Shown here: in pieces, positions 1 to 8,263 of the stretch
Layout: each line of letters starts with the position of its first letter
Numbering within the stretch: position 1 is the first letter of the stretch
DNA from: JALYTZ01 sp036559125
Lineage (GTDB): Bacteria > Vulcanimicrobiota > Vulcanimicrobiia > Vulcanimicrobiales > Vulcanimicrobiaceae
Reading direction: 5' to 3'
Assembly (NCBI GenBank): GCA_036559125.1
Contig: DATBTT010000017.1
Coordinates: forward strand, 1 to 64,000
DNA: 64,000 nt
Program-made: the position numbers and the translations under genes
The notes under the pieces: generated by a model
The model's database searches: none
The model's input: the letters and a program-made list of their open reading frames with translations, nothing else
Told to the model about the DNA's origin: nothing

Positions 1-485
1 CGCCAACGCCTCATGTGCTCCGAGCAGGACACCGGGGTACCGCATATAGCAGAGCAGCACGGCAAAACCCAGCCGATTTTAGTCGCCCCGACGCTGTCGA
101 ATGATCGCCAAATCGGAAAGACGAAGATTCAGGGTTGCTATACGGGTTGACGGTTCTCCGCATTCGTACGTCTCGCCGCGCGCGCATTCCAAGCGCCTGA
201 TCAACGAGGTGCATGTCGAACAGGTTTTAAAACTCGACGAGTATCGGATCACAGTTCGCCGAAACTTGCACAGGTCAGTCTAACATTTTCTCTGATCTGC
301 TTGCCGACGCAATCAAGACATCAATGCAAAAGACCTCGGTTTGTAAACCGTTCTTTCCGCACGCACCACACGCGCATCGGGCTATCGAACGACATGCGAC
401 GCTTAAAACCACTCGATTCGCTTTTGGCAACCCGACGAAGTCAAATGTTGGGGGTTTGCCGCTCACAAGACGCGAACAAAGGTGC
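1..485. other. Leading stretch without a supportable gene
   Basis: I see no convincing coding sequence here. Open frames on both strands are short, lack family features and lack a ribosome binding site. The composition is visibly more AT-rich than the operons further on. The frame of the downstream Kelch gene stays open back to an ATG at 324, but the extra 54 residues look non-coding. Confidence 0.5.
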
Positions 486-1487
486 ATGCGTTGGCGTCTT
501 GTTCACGGCGGCGCGACCGCAGAAAGAGCACCACGGTCACGTTTCGCTGCCACGAATTGGTATTGCGATGGCTCACTGTGGCTCTTCTCTGGGATCGCAG
601 CTGAAGACGGCGACGCGATCTTGCAAGACTTATGGCGATTCGATACCGCAGCACGGTTATGGTCGCATTTTCCAGAAGCAGAAAATAAGAATGCGCCAAA
701 CGCTCCAGCTGGCCGATTAACGCCAGCCTCCTGGGTGGATGGTTTTCTGCTCTGCATGTACGGTGGGTGGGATGGCTGCCAGATCGTGGATGATCGATGG
801 GACTTTGATGTGCTTACCGGCCAGTGGTCCAGGAGCGCTCGTACAGAACGCGGACCCGGTCCCCGCTCCGGATCAGTCACATGGTCCGACGGGAATGATC
901 ACGTATGGTTATTCGGAGGCGTCGGAGGTCATGAAAGTGGGCCCAATACAGTAATGGGTGATCTATGGGCCTACTCGGTCCGAGACCGGGTTTGGCACTT
1001 GGAGGCTTCGGAGGGACGAAACTTGCCGCCAGCGCTCACCGATCCGGCAGTGTTCGTCGTGGAAAAGCGCTGCTGGTTGTTTGGTGGCTTGCCCCCATTC
1101 GCCAACGACAATGCGTTAACCGATCTGTGGGCTTTCGACAGAACGTCTGGAACCGCAACAAATTATTCGTTGGTGAACGGCGATCGACCGTCGGCGCGAC
1201 TTGGAGCCGCCTTTTTTTCGGGAAAGGCGAACGACATTTACGTCTTCGGCGGATTAACCACTGGCAATAAGCGCTCGCTGCTTAATGACCTGTGGAGATT
1301 CAACCCAACATTACGTAATTGGATGCAGATCGGTAATGCTGAGGCAAACGAGCCGTGGCCAAGCCCGCGCCAGAGCAGTTCTGTGTGGGCAGATGAGTTC
1401 GGCCGAATATGGTTGTTCGGCGGCTCCGGTCTCACGCGAGACGGTGTTATCGGAAACCTCGGAGATCTGTGGCTCTTTGAGTCTTAG
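486..1487 (+). CDS. Kelch-repeat (galactose-oxidase-like beta-propeller) protein
   Basis: The protein consists almost wholly of Kelch-type blades. Units of about 50-60 residues repeat a hydrophobic strand ending in LFGG or MYGG, then a D-L-W-x-F/Y turn (for example LWLFSG...LQDLWRFD, VWLFGG...MGDLWAY, IWLFGG...LGDLWLF). About six blades are visible, enough for one propeller. Such proteins usually bind partners and have no catalytic residues of their own. I chose the ATG at 486, just before the first blade. The frame is open back to an ATG at 324, but that extension is low-complexity and unlike the rest. No signal peptide is evident, so either the start is wrong or the protein is cytoplasmic, or it is a 5'-truncated copy. 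Base composition is less GC-rich than the window average and the neighbours are gene remnants, which fits recent acquisition. Confidence 0.7.
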   Translation: MRWRLVHGGATAERAPRSRFAATNWYCDGSLWLFSGIAAEDGDAILQDLWRFDTAARLWSHFPEAENKNAPNAPAGRLTPASWVDGFLLCMYGGWDGCQIVDDRWDFDVLTGQWSRSARTERGPGPRSGSVTWSDGNDHVWLFGGVGGHESGPNTVMGDLWAYSVRDRVWHLEASEGRNLPPALTDPAVFVVEKRCWLFGGLPPFANDNALTDLWAFDRTSGTATNYSLVNGDRPSARLGAAFFSGKANDIYVFGGLTTGNKRSLLNDLWRFNPTLRNWMQIGNAEANEPWPSPRQSSSVWADEFGRIWLFGGSGLTRDGVIGNLGDLWLFES

Positions 1488-1491
1488 ATGT

Positions 1492-1736
1492 CTACTGCTC
1501 TAGTTTGCCGCGCGCAGGCTCGATAAACGATGGCGGGATCACGACTCCGGGAGGCACAACAAAATGTGATACCCCGTGGCTCCGTTTTATGGCGCCGTGA
1601 TCGCTGCGAACGCCAATGATGATCCCCGTGCAACGGGCTCGTTGCGCCGACAAACGAGTATCGTTTCGCCTCGCTCCGCCGGCTCGACAACTTCGGAAAA
1701 GCGCGCCTTGGCGTCGCGAATGTTGATTCGGAACAT
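1492..1736 (-). pseudogene. Broken Phd/YefM-type antitoxin
   Basis: The first 37 codons read like the N-terminus of a Phd/YefM antitoxin: MFRINIRDAKARFSEVVEPA, then GE-x-I-x-V-x-RR-N-EPVAR, the standard DNA-binding beta-alpha-beta core. Straight after EPVAR the frame degenerates and stops at 1587. A second frame stays open to 1492 and ends in GVVIPPSFIEP, which resembles the C-terminal neutralising tail of such antitoxins. A frameshift near 1620-1630 would join the two. No PIN or RelE-like toxin is recognisable next to it. I infer a decayed orphan antitoxin; a sequencing indel is the alternative. Confidence 0.5.
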
Positions 1737-1799
1737 AGCACATTGTAGACTACGTTTGTGGCCGTGACAAAACGAAGGAGCTGGCACGTCCCGTTGGCG

Positions 1800-1964
1800 G
1801 AAATACGCTTGTGCGAAATCTACCTCGTGAATATGGCAGGTCGCATTTCCGGCGAAGTCGAGGAATCGATTCGTCCACGCGATAGCATCATCGTCGCGAT
1901 CCTTCACGTCGAGCAGCGCGAAGCCGCCGCCGACTTCTTTCGCTTCGGTGAACGCGGCAAGCCG
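1800..1964 (-). pseudogene. 5'-truncated YCII-domain remnant
   Basis: Codons running down from 1964 read FTEAKEVGGGFALLDVKDRD, then A-I-A-W-x-x-RF and an IHEV end. This is the second half of a YCII-related (DUF1330-like) domain, whose usual core is F-x-E-x-KE-x-x-GGF-x-hydrophobic-D/E-V-x-S. An in-frame TAG lies immediately before (1965-1967), and I find no first half of the domain (normally about 60 residues starting M-x-Y/F-M) in any frame upstream. Intact members are small ferredoxin-like-fold proteins often found beside sigma factors. Here only a fragment is left, in the same decayed strip as the broken antitoxin. Confidence 0.45.
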
Positions 1965-2071
1965 CTAGCCTAAACCGGCGTATTAGGGCCCAGTTCGGTT
2001 CCGACGTTACTTCCGGGGCATCGGCGGGCTCCAGATCGGACGACATTTAGGCGGCCCGTCAATCACGTATG

Positions 2072-2737
2072 TCAAGCACGCATGCTGATTTCGTAGACGG
2101 CGTTCAAACGGAAGTCTTCGAAGCGGTATTGCAGGTGGTGTAGCACCTGGCAATGCGTTACGGCGGCAGGGCGGAAGACCCCGACACATTCGCCCGCGTG
2201 ACGGCGGACGCAACGGTAAGCGATTCCATCTACGACGTTACGCCGGTAGAGTTTGGCTGCGTATGCGCTTGAATACGCGTAGGAGTCGGGGTCGTAGAGT
2301 TTTGATCGCGCGGTCTTCGCACGGACATCGTCGAAATCGCCGTGGATCGCCGCCGTATAGACGCGCATGTCGAGACGCTCGTTAGCGAAGCCGGCATTTT
2401 GCAGAAAACGCGCGCGATGATACGCCGTTTCCGCAATTGCGGTTGCCTCATCGCTCGCCGCATAGTATACGCCGAAACTGCCGTCGCTGAACCGGCTCGG
2501 TTGCGTGTGCGCGAACGCCGCCATGATCGCAGCGGTGTGCGGGCCGCTAATGCGATCCTCCGGACGCACCATCGAGAGTTCGCCGGCCTCGTCGAGCACG
2601 CGCGGGTTCGTGCCTGCCTCCAATTCCAGCACGACGGCTAAATCTGCGGGATCGGCAACCTCGTCGAAGAGTCCGGTCGCCGGATATCGCGAGGGAATGA
2701 TGCGGTACGACGTCTGCCACGCCAGGCGCGTCACCAA
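2072..2737 (-). CDS. RES-domain toxin (NAD+-targeting toxin of an Xre/RES pair)
   Basis: This 221-residue protein has the full RES (PF08808) pattern: an N-terminal YRIIPSRYP with GLFDEVADPADL, then RFSDGSFGVYYAA and the acidic AIAETAYHR stretch in the middle, and a conserved C-terminal half. RES toxins fold like ADP-ribosyltransferases and deplete NAD+ (characterised relatives include MbcT of Mycobacterium tuberculosis and the Photorhabdus and Pseudomonas Res toxins). The candidate active-site residues, an Arg near the N-terminus and the Glu of AIAET, are present. The gene overlaps the 3' end of the antitoxin gene by 7 bases, the usual translational coupling for this class. Length matches the family and no break is seen, so the toxin is probably active. 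The NAD+ target is family knowledge, not shown here. Confidence 0.9.
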   Translation of the reverse strand: MVTRLAWQTSYRIIPSRYPATGLFDEVADPADLAVVLELEAGTNPRVLDEAGELSMVRPEDRISGPHTAAIMAAFAHTQPSRFSDGSFGVYYAASDEATAIAETAYHRARFLQNAGFANERLDMRVYTAAIHGDFDDVRAKTARSKLYDPDSYAYSSAYAAKLYRRNVVDGIAYRCVRRHAGECVGVFRPAAVTHCQVLHHLQYRFEDFRLNAVYEISMRA

Positions 2738-3144
2738 CCGCGTTCGCCGTCGAGATAGCGGCGTACGAGGTAGAGATCGGCAACTTTTCCGCCTAGCATC
2801 AAGTCCAGCGGAGAATGTCCGTTGAATACCGCGGCGCTATTGGAGCGGCGAATCCATTCGTCCGCGGCTTCGCGGCGGGGAAGCAGGATCTGCAATGCTT
2901 TGTAGATGCCCAGCACGTATGAAATTCGTTCGAGCGTGTCGGGGGATAGCCGCACCCGATCGGTGGCTTTGAGATACGTGAAGTACGTCGAGCGCGGTAC
3001 GCCAAGCAAGCGCTGGCGTTCGTTGGGTTTCAGTTGCCACCGGTCGGCTATTCGCCCAAACGTGCGGAGTGCCGGCCCCGAGGCCCGCGCTCCGTCGCGC
3101 AAAATCGCCGTTTGCCGCGCGCCGGCTTGAGGCATAGCGGTCAT
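2731..3144 (-). CDS. Xre/MbcA/ParS-type antitoxin of the RES pair
   Basis: A 137-residue protein. Its middle (about residues 35-80) is an Xre-like helix-turn-helix with the wording of the family: LKPNERQRLLGVPRSTYFTY and LSPDTLERISYVLGIYKAL. Its C-terminal part is the MbcA/ParS toxin-binding domain (DUF2384) with W-I-R-R-SN, F-N-G-x-SPLDLM and a final VRRYLDGERGW, the segment that normally plugs the RES active site. It comes first in the two-gene operon, directly downstream of a near-consensus promoter embedded in a palindrome, so autorepression is likely. The ATG at 3144 gives the full HTH; a second ATG three codons in (3135) is also possible. Confidence 0.9.
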   Translation of the reverse strand: MTAMPQAGARQTAILRDGARASGPALRTFGRIADRWQLKPNERQRLLGVPRSTYFTYLKATDRVRLSPDTLERISYVLGIYKALQILLPRREAADEWIRRSNSAAVFNGHSPLDLMLGGKVADLYLVRRYLDGERGW

Positions 3145-3170
3145 ATGTTTTAAGGTGGTCCCTTCTGAAA

Positions 3171-3211
3171 TCCCATTATAGACTACTTATAATTTATTGT
3201 CCATTATGGGA
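3171..3211. promoter_or_regulatory. Candidate operator (inverted repeat) over the toxin-antitoxin promoter
   Basis: TCCCATTATAG (3171-3181) and CCATTATGGGA (3201-3211) form an imperfect inverted repeat, 9 of 11 positions matching, with an AT-rich centre. The arms cover the -10 and -35 boxes, as expected for conditional autorepression by the antitoxin or the toxin-antitoxin complex. Binding by this antitoxin is inferred from position. Confidence 0.55.
3175..3203 (-). promoter_or_regulatory. Promoter of the RES toxin-antitoxin operon
   Basis: Read on the minus strand there is TGGACA (3203-3198), exactly 17 bases, then TATAAT (3180-3175). This is a near-perfect sigma-70-type -35/-10 pair. It ends about 30 bases before the antitoxin ATG. 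The fit to consensus is the best of any site I noticed in the window. Confidence 0.75.
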
Positions 3212-3311
3212 CTCTTCCCCGGGGCAGTAAGAAGTCACTGCGGTACAAGACGGCCGCTCGCGCGTAGGCTATGGTGGAGTAGCGAATTACCGAAGCGGAG
3301 GGGTCGCTTAT

Positions 3312-3500
3312 ATGGGTCTGGCAGTGTCGGTGGATCATGGTCGCGTAGCCTCGGCATGGATGGCTCCCCTGCCGTCGTGCGCTTCGCGCGTGCGCCTCGG
3401 CTCCCGGTTCGAAGTGTTTTGGAATTCGGGCACGTCGCTCGCAGTGACGCTAGAGGTCGCGGACGATCGGTTCTTCGTACGGTTGCGGCTATGCGCGTGA
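3312..3500 (+). CDS. Possible small protein upstream of the AraC gene
   Basis: A 62-codon frame starts at an ATG preceded by GCGGAGGGG and ends by overlapping the AraC start region by 10 bases. The second half (V-R-L-G-S-R-F-E-V-F-W-N-S-G, then V-T-L-E-V-A-D-D-R-F-F-V-R) has a believable beta-strand-rich composition, but I recognise no family. It could be a short coupled leader peptide or protein for the regulator. It could also be chance: the frame overlapping it in phase with AraC is also open from 3197. The rest of the 3212-3490 interval holds no other signal I can support. Confidence 0.3.
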   Translation: MGLAVSVDHGRVASAWMAPLPSCASRVRLGSRFEVFWNSGTSLAVTLEVADDRFFVRLRLCA

Positions 3501-4330
3501 GGGCTATCCTGCAACCCGGGGCATTTTACGGCGAGACCGTTTCTTTCGAGATGTCGCAAACGGTGCTTTCGGAAGTGCGTCACTACGTTGGCCGTACCGT
3601 CCCGGCGCACGTCCATGAAGCCGCCTACTTCAGCCTTCTTCTCGAGGGCGCATATCGCGAAACGGCGGACGCAATCACGATCGCGTACGACCCTTTCACG
3701 TTCGTTTTTCACAAAGCGCGTACCGAACATACCGACACAATCGGCGTCGCCGGATGTCGCATGTTTTTCATCGAATTGCTGCCGGCCTGGATAGACACCA
3801 TCGCGCAACTTGGATCGCCTCCCGTTCACCTTTTCGAATTACATGGCGGGGATGCGGTCTGGCTCGCATTGCGTCTCTACCATGAATTTCTCGCGCGCGA
3901 AGCGGCCGACCCTACAACCGTCGAGTCGTTGGTATTCGAGCTATGCGGACACGTCGTTCGCGCGGGTGAGGTCGACGAAGGCGAACCGCACTGGCTCGAG
4001 GCGGTCGACCGTGCGTTGCAAGCTGCCTTTGCGGAGCGCCTGGACCTACGCGAGCTGGCGAGCGAAGCCGGTGTCGATCCATCGCATTTGTGCAGGGTGT
4101 TCCGGCGTTTTCGCGGGCGCAGCGTCGGCGACTACCTGGTCGGCATGCGCATGCAACGCGTATGCCGCCGCCTGGTCGAGGGCTCTGCGACGTTGAGCGA
4201 GATCGCGCTCGAAACCGGATTTACGGACCAAAGTCATCTGAACCACGCTTTCAAACGATTCATCGGCGAGTCGCCGGGCGCGTACCGCCGCCGTTTGCAG
4301 GCGGGTTTTCATCCTAAGGAGACGGCATGA
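3491..4330 (+). CDS. AraC-family transcriptional regulator
   Basis: The protein has about 280 residues. The N-terminal ~150 residues form a cupin-like sensing domain (HVHEAAYFSLLLEG-Y signature). The C-terminal ~100 residues are a standard AraC double helix-turn-helix: LDLRELASEAGVDPSHLCRVF for the first helix pair and L-S-E-I-A-L-E-T-G-F-x-D-Q-S-H-L-N-H-A-F-K-R for the second, ending GESPGAYRRR. I placed the start at the ATG at 3491, where the cupin domain begins. The frame is open to 3197, but those 98 residues look like noise. The stop overlaps the next gene's start (ATGA), so the two are co-translated. It probably controls the DJ-1-like gene and perhaps the lipoprotein after it; the ligand is unknown. 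Confidence 0.88.
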   Translation: MRVRAILQPGAFYGETVSFEMSQTVLSEVRHYVGRTVPAHVHEAAYFSLLLEGAYRETADAITIAYDPFTFVFHKARTEHTDTIGVAGCRMFFIELLPAWIDTIAQLGSPPVHLFELHGGDAVWLALRLYHEFLAREAADPTTVESLVFELCGHVVRAGEVDEGEPHWLEAVDRALQAAFAERLDLRELASEAGVDPSHLCRVFRRFRGRSVGDYLVGMRMQRVCRRLVEGSATLSEIALETGFTDQSHLNHAFKRFIGESPGAYRRRLQAGFHPKETA

Positions 4331-5043
4331 AACGAAAAGATGCGATTCTAACGAGCGTTAGCGCCTTCGGCGCGCTCTCGCTGTCCTTGCCCGCGGACGC
4401 GGAAGCACCGGCGCAGCCCATCCGGATGCCTAAAGGCGGTACGATAACTGTGGGAGTCATCGTCGGTAAGGGCGCGACGGTCATCGATTTCGCGGGACCA
4501 TGGGAAGTATTCCAAGATGTGACGGTTCCCGGCGACGGCAAAGACGCGCCGGATCGATCGCCGTTTCAAATAGCGATGGTTTCCGACGGCCTCGATCCAT
4601 TAGAAGCGACCGGCGGAATGATCGTCAAACCCCGGTTCACCTACCAGAGCGTTCCAGCGATGCCCAACGTGCTGGTCATCGGGGCGCAGGGCGAACACAC
4701 CCCGGCGAAAATCGCATTCATCAAAGAAGCGGCAAAAAAGGCCGATGTCGTGATGTCGGTATGCACCGGTGCTTTCTTGCTCGCACAGACCGGTTTGCTC
4801 GACGGCTTGCATGCGACGACGCACCACGACTTCTACGACGACTTCGAAAAGAGGTTTCCGGCTGTGCATCTCGTGCGGGGGCCGCGGTACGTGGAGAACG
4901 GCAAGATTGCGACGGCCGGCGGTCTGAGTTCGGGTATTGAATTGGCGCTGCGCGTCGTGCAACGCTATTTCGGCAACGCAACGGCGTCGAAAACGGCGTA
5001 CTACATGGAATACAACCGGTCGTCCCAGCGTCCGACCGCATAA
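4327..5043 (+). CDS. DJ-1/PfpI-family protein with an N-terminal signal sequence
   Basis: The protein has 238 residues. Residues 1-26 look like a signal peptide ending A-D-A-E-A, and the DJ-1/PfpI (class I glutamine-amidotransferase-like) domain follows. Key sites are the acidic residue in DFAGPWEVF and the nucleophile elbow VMSVCTGAFLLAQTGLLDG with its central Cys. A TTHHDFYDDF stretch supplies the His region, and GGLSSGIELALRVV closes the domain. Members fused to or paired with AraC regulators include isonitrile hydratases and other Cys-dependent hydrolases, so the chemistry cannot be fixed from sequence. A good ribosome binding site (AAGGAG) and the 4-base overlap with the AraC gene support the start. 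Export would be unusual for this group but not unknown. Confidence 0.85.
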   Translation: MKRKDAILTSVSAFGALSLSLPADAEAPAQPIRMPKGGTITVGVIVGKGATVIDFAGPWEVFQDVTVPGDGKDAPDRSPFQIAMVSDGLDPLEATGGMIVKPRFTYQSVPAMPNVLVIGAQGEHTPAKIAFIKEAAKKADVVMSVCTGAFLLAQTGLLDGLHATTHHDFYDDFEKRFPAVHLVRGPRYVENGKIATAGGLSSGIELALRVVQRYFGNATASKTAYYMEYNRSSQRPTA

Positions 5044-5052
5044 GGGAATCGT

Positions 5053-5790
5053 TTGGCGCAATCCCGTACTCGAAAGAACGTGAAGCGCCTCTCCGTTCTT
5101 CTTCTGGCCGCGCTTGCGGCGTGCAGTAGCCCGGCCCCAACATTTTCGAAGACGGGCACGTTGTCGCCGGGCTCCAGCATCACCGTGCGCGACGTCCGCG
5201 GCGATCTCAACGCGTACGCGCCCACGCGCGGGCAAGCGCAGGACGAGTACACGATCCAGGCGTTCGCGCAAAACCCGCACGACGCGCCGGCCGTACGCGC
5301 TCGCGGGAAAACGTTGCTCGTTGAAACGCCCGGCCAGGCGGGCGACATTCGGTACCTCGTGCGCGGACCCGCGGGCGTTACGTTGAACCTACAGACGGCA
5401 AACGGCTCGATCAACGTCGCGGACCCCTCCGGCGTCGTGAATGCCACGGTTGGAAAAGGCGACATCAAAGTGCTGGTTCCAGGCTATGCGAACGCCTATG
5501 CGCGCGACGGCAACGTCACGGTGTTCTTCGGTAGTACGGACTGGCCTGGAACCTTGCACTTTGGCGCAGGCAAGGGCGACGTCGAAGTTTGGGTCAATGC
5601 GACGGCTAAAGCGCGCGTCCACTTGCACACCGACAAGGGCACGATATTCACGGATTTCCCCTTGAAAGGTCGCTCCCACGGCAATAACGAGACCATCGAC
5701 GGAACGATCAACGGCGGCGCGAATCGATCGATCGACATCAACGTGCACGAAGGAATCGTCCGCGTCTTGCAACTGAAACCCCAGGTGTGA
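5053..5790 (+). CDS. Lipoprotein with a DUF4097-like beta-helical domain
   Basis: A hydrophobic segment ends in the lipobox L-A-A-C, so the mature protein begins at a lipidated Cys followed by SSPAP. The rest is built from short repeating strands (Q-T-A-N-G-S-I-N-V, V-G-K-G-D-I-K-V, A-R-D-G-N-V-T-V-F, A-G-K-G-D-V-E-V-W, T-D-K-G-T-I-F). This G-D/S-I/V pattern belongs to DUF4097/adhesin-like right-handed beta-helices. The start is uncertain: TTG at 5053 has AAGGGA upstream, while GTG at 5080 would give the textbook lipoprotein N-terminus M-K-R-L-S-V-L-L-L. It follows the DJ-1-like gene by 9 bases, so it is probably in the same operon. Function is unknown. Confidence 0.75.
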   Translation: MAQSRTRKNVKRLSVLLLAALAACSSPAPTFSKTGTLSPGSSITVRDVRGDLNAYAPTRGQAQDEYTIQAFAQNPHDAPAVRARGKTLLVETPGQAGDIRYLVRGPAGVTLNLQTANGSINVADPSGVVNATVGKGDIKVLVPGYANAYARDGNVTVFFGSTDWPGTLHFGAGKGDVEVWVNATAKARVHLHTDKGTIFTDFPLKGRSHGNNETIDGTINGGANRSIDINVHEGIVRVLQLKPQV

Positions 5791-5841
5791 TCGGCGATCC
5801 TTTCTTCCCGGCGGTGAATCATCGTTACCTGCGCAAGGCGG

Positions 5842-8058
5842 TCAGGTTCCTATAGCACCGCCTCCGTGAAATACGTATTTCGCGATAAAGCGGTTGAGCG
5901 TTTTTGGCGACGCCGGCGTGCCGAAGTCGAGATAGAGTTCGTCTTGATTGCGAAAGCGCCGATGAAAGGACACCGCAAGGTCTTTACCAGGAATCGCAAA
6001 TCCGCCGTAGCCGTTAATTGCGCGGTAGCCGATTGCGAGGCTCGCGTCTTTTCCGAACGAGCGCGTCAAGGAGATGCGGCGCAACCATTGTGAGTCGAGT
6101 GTGTAGCCCGGTGCGAATCCGAAGATATTTCCAGCTGGAACGCCGGCGAGCGCACGCGCGAGCGTGCCGTCGTACTCAAGACTTACGCTGTAGACGCCGC
6201 GCCCCAGCTTTTGCGAAGTCGACGCGGAGAGTTGCTGCACGAACGCGCCGCCGAAGGAGCCCAACGAATAGGAGGCGTCGATCGGGGTCGGCGTTCCGTC
6301 TTTGTAGCCGATTTGTACGGTCGGCTGATTGTATGCAAACACATGACGGCCGCTGTAGACGGGATACGGGGCATCGTAGGAAGCGAGGAACGACGTTCCC
6401 GGATAGTAGTTCACCGAGAGCAGATTCTTGAACGTTACCGAAACGTTGCCGCTGTAGTCGGCCTCGCGCAGCTGCCCCGAGCGGTCGCGGAACCGGTCGC
6501 CGACGATACCGATATTGTACGACTTGATAGCGCCCCGCCCGGTACCGTTATAGCTGACGAAGCCTTGGGTTCCGCGGATGTCATTGATCAGGGTAAACCC
6601 GTCGAGCGGTGCGTACTGCGGGCCGACATCGCGGTACAGGAGACCGCCCGAGAGTCTCGCGGTCTGAAAGCCTTCAGTGAGCAAGAAATCGTTCGATTGA
6701 CCCGGCGCCGTCACGAGCGTACCGTGCTCGCTGGCCATTCGTACGACCGTCAGCGCGCCGTTGCGCGGATTGGACGCGAGCAGAGAAACGCCGTACGTGT
6801 CGTCGCTACAGGTCGCGCCGGCGCAGCGCGCGTCGCCGCTGTGATTGGCGAGTACGCCTTCGACGGCTGCGGTAAACGAGTTGTCGGGAAGTCTGTAGCC
6901 ATAGCCGAACGCGGTGTCGTCGAGACGGCCACCATAGAGCGAGTTCCCGATCGTGTTAAGCGCACCGATAGAGCCGCGGCCCGACGTGCCTTCAACCTTA
7001 AACCCTCGATCGAATATGCCGATTGACGGCGTGTAGAACAGCGCGTTCGCGGGGCTGTTGATCGAAACGTTCGGCAACGCGTTGATGTAACTCGAACCTT
7101 GTGCGAAGAACGGGCGATACTCTGAGAGATTGCGCTGGAACTCTTGGGGTGCGATGGTGGTCTGATCTTGCTCGACGTTGGAGAAATCGGGATTGATCGT
7201 GCCGACAAAAGCTAGGGTGTTCGTAAACGGATAGGTGAGATCGAGCCCGACGTTGCGCTGTTTCGTGGACTGGAAGCTTCCGATGCCGTTCTGGAACTGG
7301 CTGCTGTCGCCGCCGGCGCTGCCCAACGCGTAGATGTCGGCGTGCGGGTGCGGCCGGGCCGCCGTGACCGGAATTCGAATCCCGTTGAGCGTCGGCCAGA
7401 ATTGCGCGGACCCGACATCGGTCTGCGTGGGGTCGTAGGCCCACGTATACTCTTCGTTGGTTCCGGCAACGAAACGCACGAAATTGAAGCGCCACGTCTG
7501 CACCGGGGAGCTCTGAGCTCGAATGATCGAGAGCGGAATCACCATGACGACGACGTAGTCGCCGTTAGGAAGCACTTTGGCGAGGCTCGTCCATGGCGGC
7601 GCGTAGCGGGCGTTCTCGCTGGAAGTCTCGTCGTGCACGCCGTGCGGGTTGACCTTGAAGGAGTACACCCGCGAACCGCCGCCTGAGGTGTCGAACGAGA
7701 ACGAGATGTGATCGTCGGTGAGCACGCCTGCGTTATCAACGGTCTGGGGTGCGACGATCGGAGTACCGGCCTGTTGGGCGTACACGCCGACGTAGAGGTT
7801 CTTGTCGTCATAGAGGAGGTAGCCCGCCGTCTGCAGCGGCGCGGGCGCCTTGGTCGTAAAATCATACCAGCCGGTGGCCTTGAGGGCGGTCCCCCAAACC
7901 GGGGACGACAGATCGGCTTCAGGCGGCGGGGGCGAGGTTGCTCGAACCGCGGTGAAGTGCGCGTTGTGATCGGTCAGCGCGACGGCTGGGGCGATCGTAG
8001 CGGTAACTGCGAGGCCCAGAATAATGGCGGCGCCCCATGCGCGTCGTCGTAGCATCAT
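5842..8058 (-). CDS. Exported DUF5916 protein with a CBM9-like N-terminal domain
   Basis: The protein has 738 residues: a signal peptide (about 1-28, cleaved near AVALTD), then a carbohydrate-binding-family-9-like module (about 45-205). That module carries the family hallmarks LYVGVYA, D-D-H-I-S-F-S-F-D-T and W-x-F-N-F-x-R. From about 240 to the end is the DUF5916 region, with NPDFSNVEQDQ and N-L-S-E-Y-R-P-F-F-A-Q-G, predicted to be a beta-barrel in related outer-membrane proteins. The final residues are not a classic barrel terminus, so membrane insertion is an inference. Length fits the family (700-850). The gene converges with the lipoprotein gene at 5790 and is divergent from the lipoprotein gene at 8264. 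Substrate is unknown. Confidence 0.8.
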   Translation of the reverse strand: MMLRRRAWGAAIILGLAVTATIAPAVALTDHNAHFTAVRATSPPPPEADLSSPVWGTALKATGWYDFTTKAPAPLQTAGYLLYDDKNLYVGVYAQQAGTPIVAPQTVDNAGVLTDDHISFSFDTSGGGSRVYSFKVNPHGVHDETSSENARYAPPWTSLAKVLPNGDYVVVMVIPLSIIRAQSSPVQTWRFNFVRFVAGTNEEYTWAYDPTQTDVGSAQFWPTLNGIRIPVTAARPHPHADIYALGSAGGDSSQFQNGIGSFQSTKQRNVGLDLTYPFTNTLAFVGTINPDFSNVEQDQTTIAPQEFQRNLSEYRPFFAQGSSYINALPNVSINSPANALFYTPSIGIFDRGFKVEGTSGRGSIGALNTIGNSLYGGRLDDTAFGYGYRLPDNSFTAAVEGVLANHSGDARCAGATCSDDTYGVSLLASNPRNGALTVVRMASEHGTLVTAPGQSNDFLLTEGFQTARLSGGLLYRDVGPQYAPLDGFTLINDIRGTQGFVSYNGTGRGAIKSYNIGIVGDRFRDRSGQLREADYSGNVSVTFKNLLSVNYYPGTSFLASYDAPYPVYSGRHVFAYNQPTVQIGYKDGTPTPIDASYSLGSFGGAFVQQLSASTSQKLGRGVYSVSLEYDGTLARALAGVPAGNIFGFAPGYTLDSQWLRRISLTRSFGKDASLAIGYRAINGYGGFAIPGKDLAVSFHRRFRNQDELYLDFGTPASPKTLNRFIAKYVFHGGGAIGT

Positions 8059-8178
8059 GATAGCCAGCCTACCAAAGAATTAATAGTTATGTTTCGCGGG
8101 GCCGGGAATCCACGAAGATTGCGGTGCGACGGCATTCAATCGCTTGGCGTCTACTCACCGGCCGAGCGAGCATAAAAC

Positions 8179-8221
8179 AGACTAAAGTCTCTTTATATCG
8201 TCTCGCAACGGCGCCTATACT
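8179..8221 (+). promoter_or_regulatory. Possible promoter/operator region of the 8264 lipoprotein gene
   Basis: A perfect 12-base palindrome AGACTAAAGTCT lies at 8179-8190. It is followed by TTTATA (8192-8197) and TATACT (8216-8221) at 18-base spacing, a modest -35/-10 pair. The palindrome could be an operator. Evidence is positional only. Confidence 0.3.
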
Positions 8222-8263
8222 GAGCGTGCTTTAGCGCGTTTCGCGCCGACGAAGGAGTCCGAT

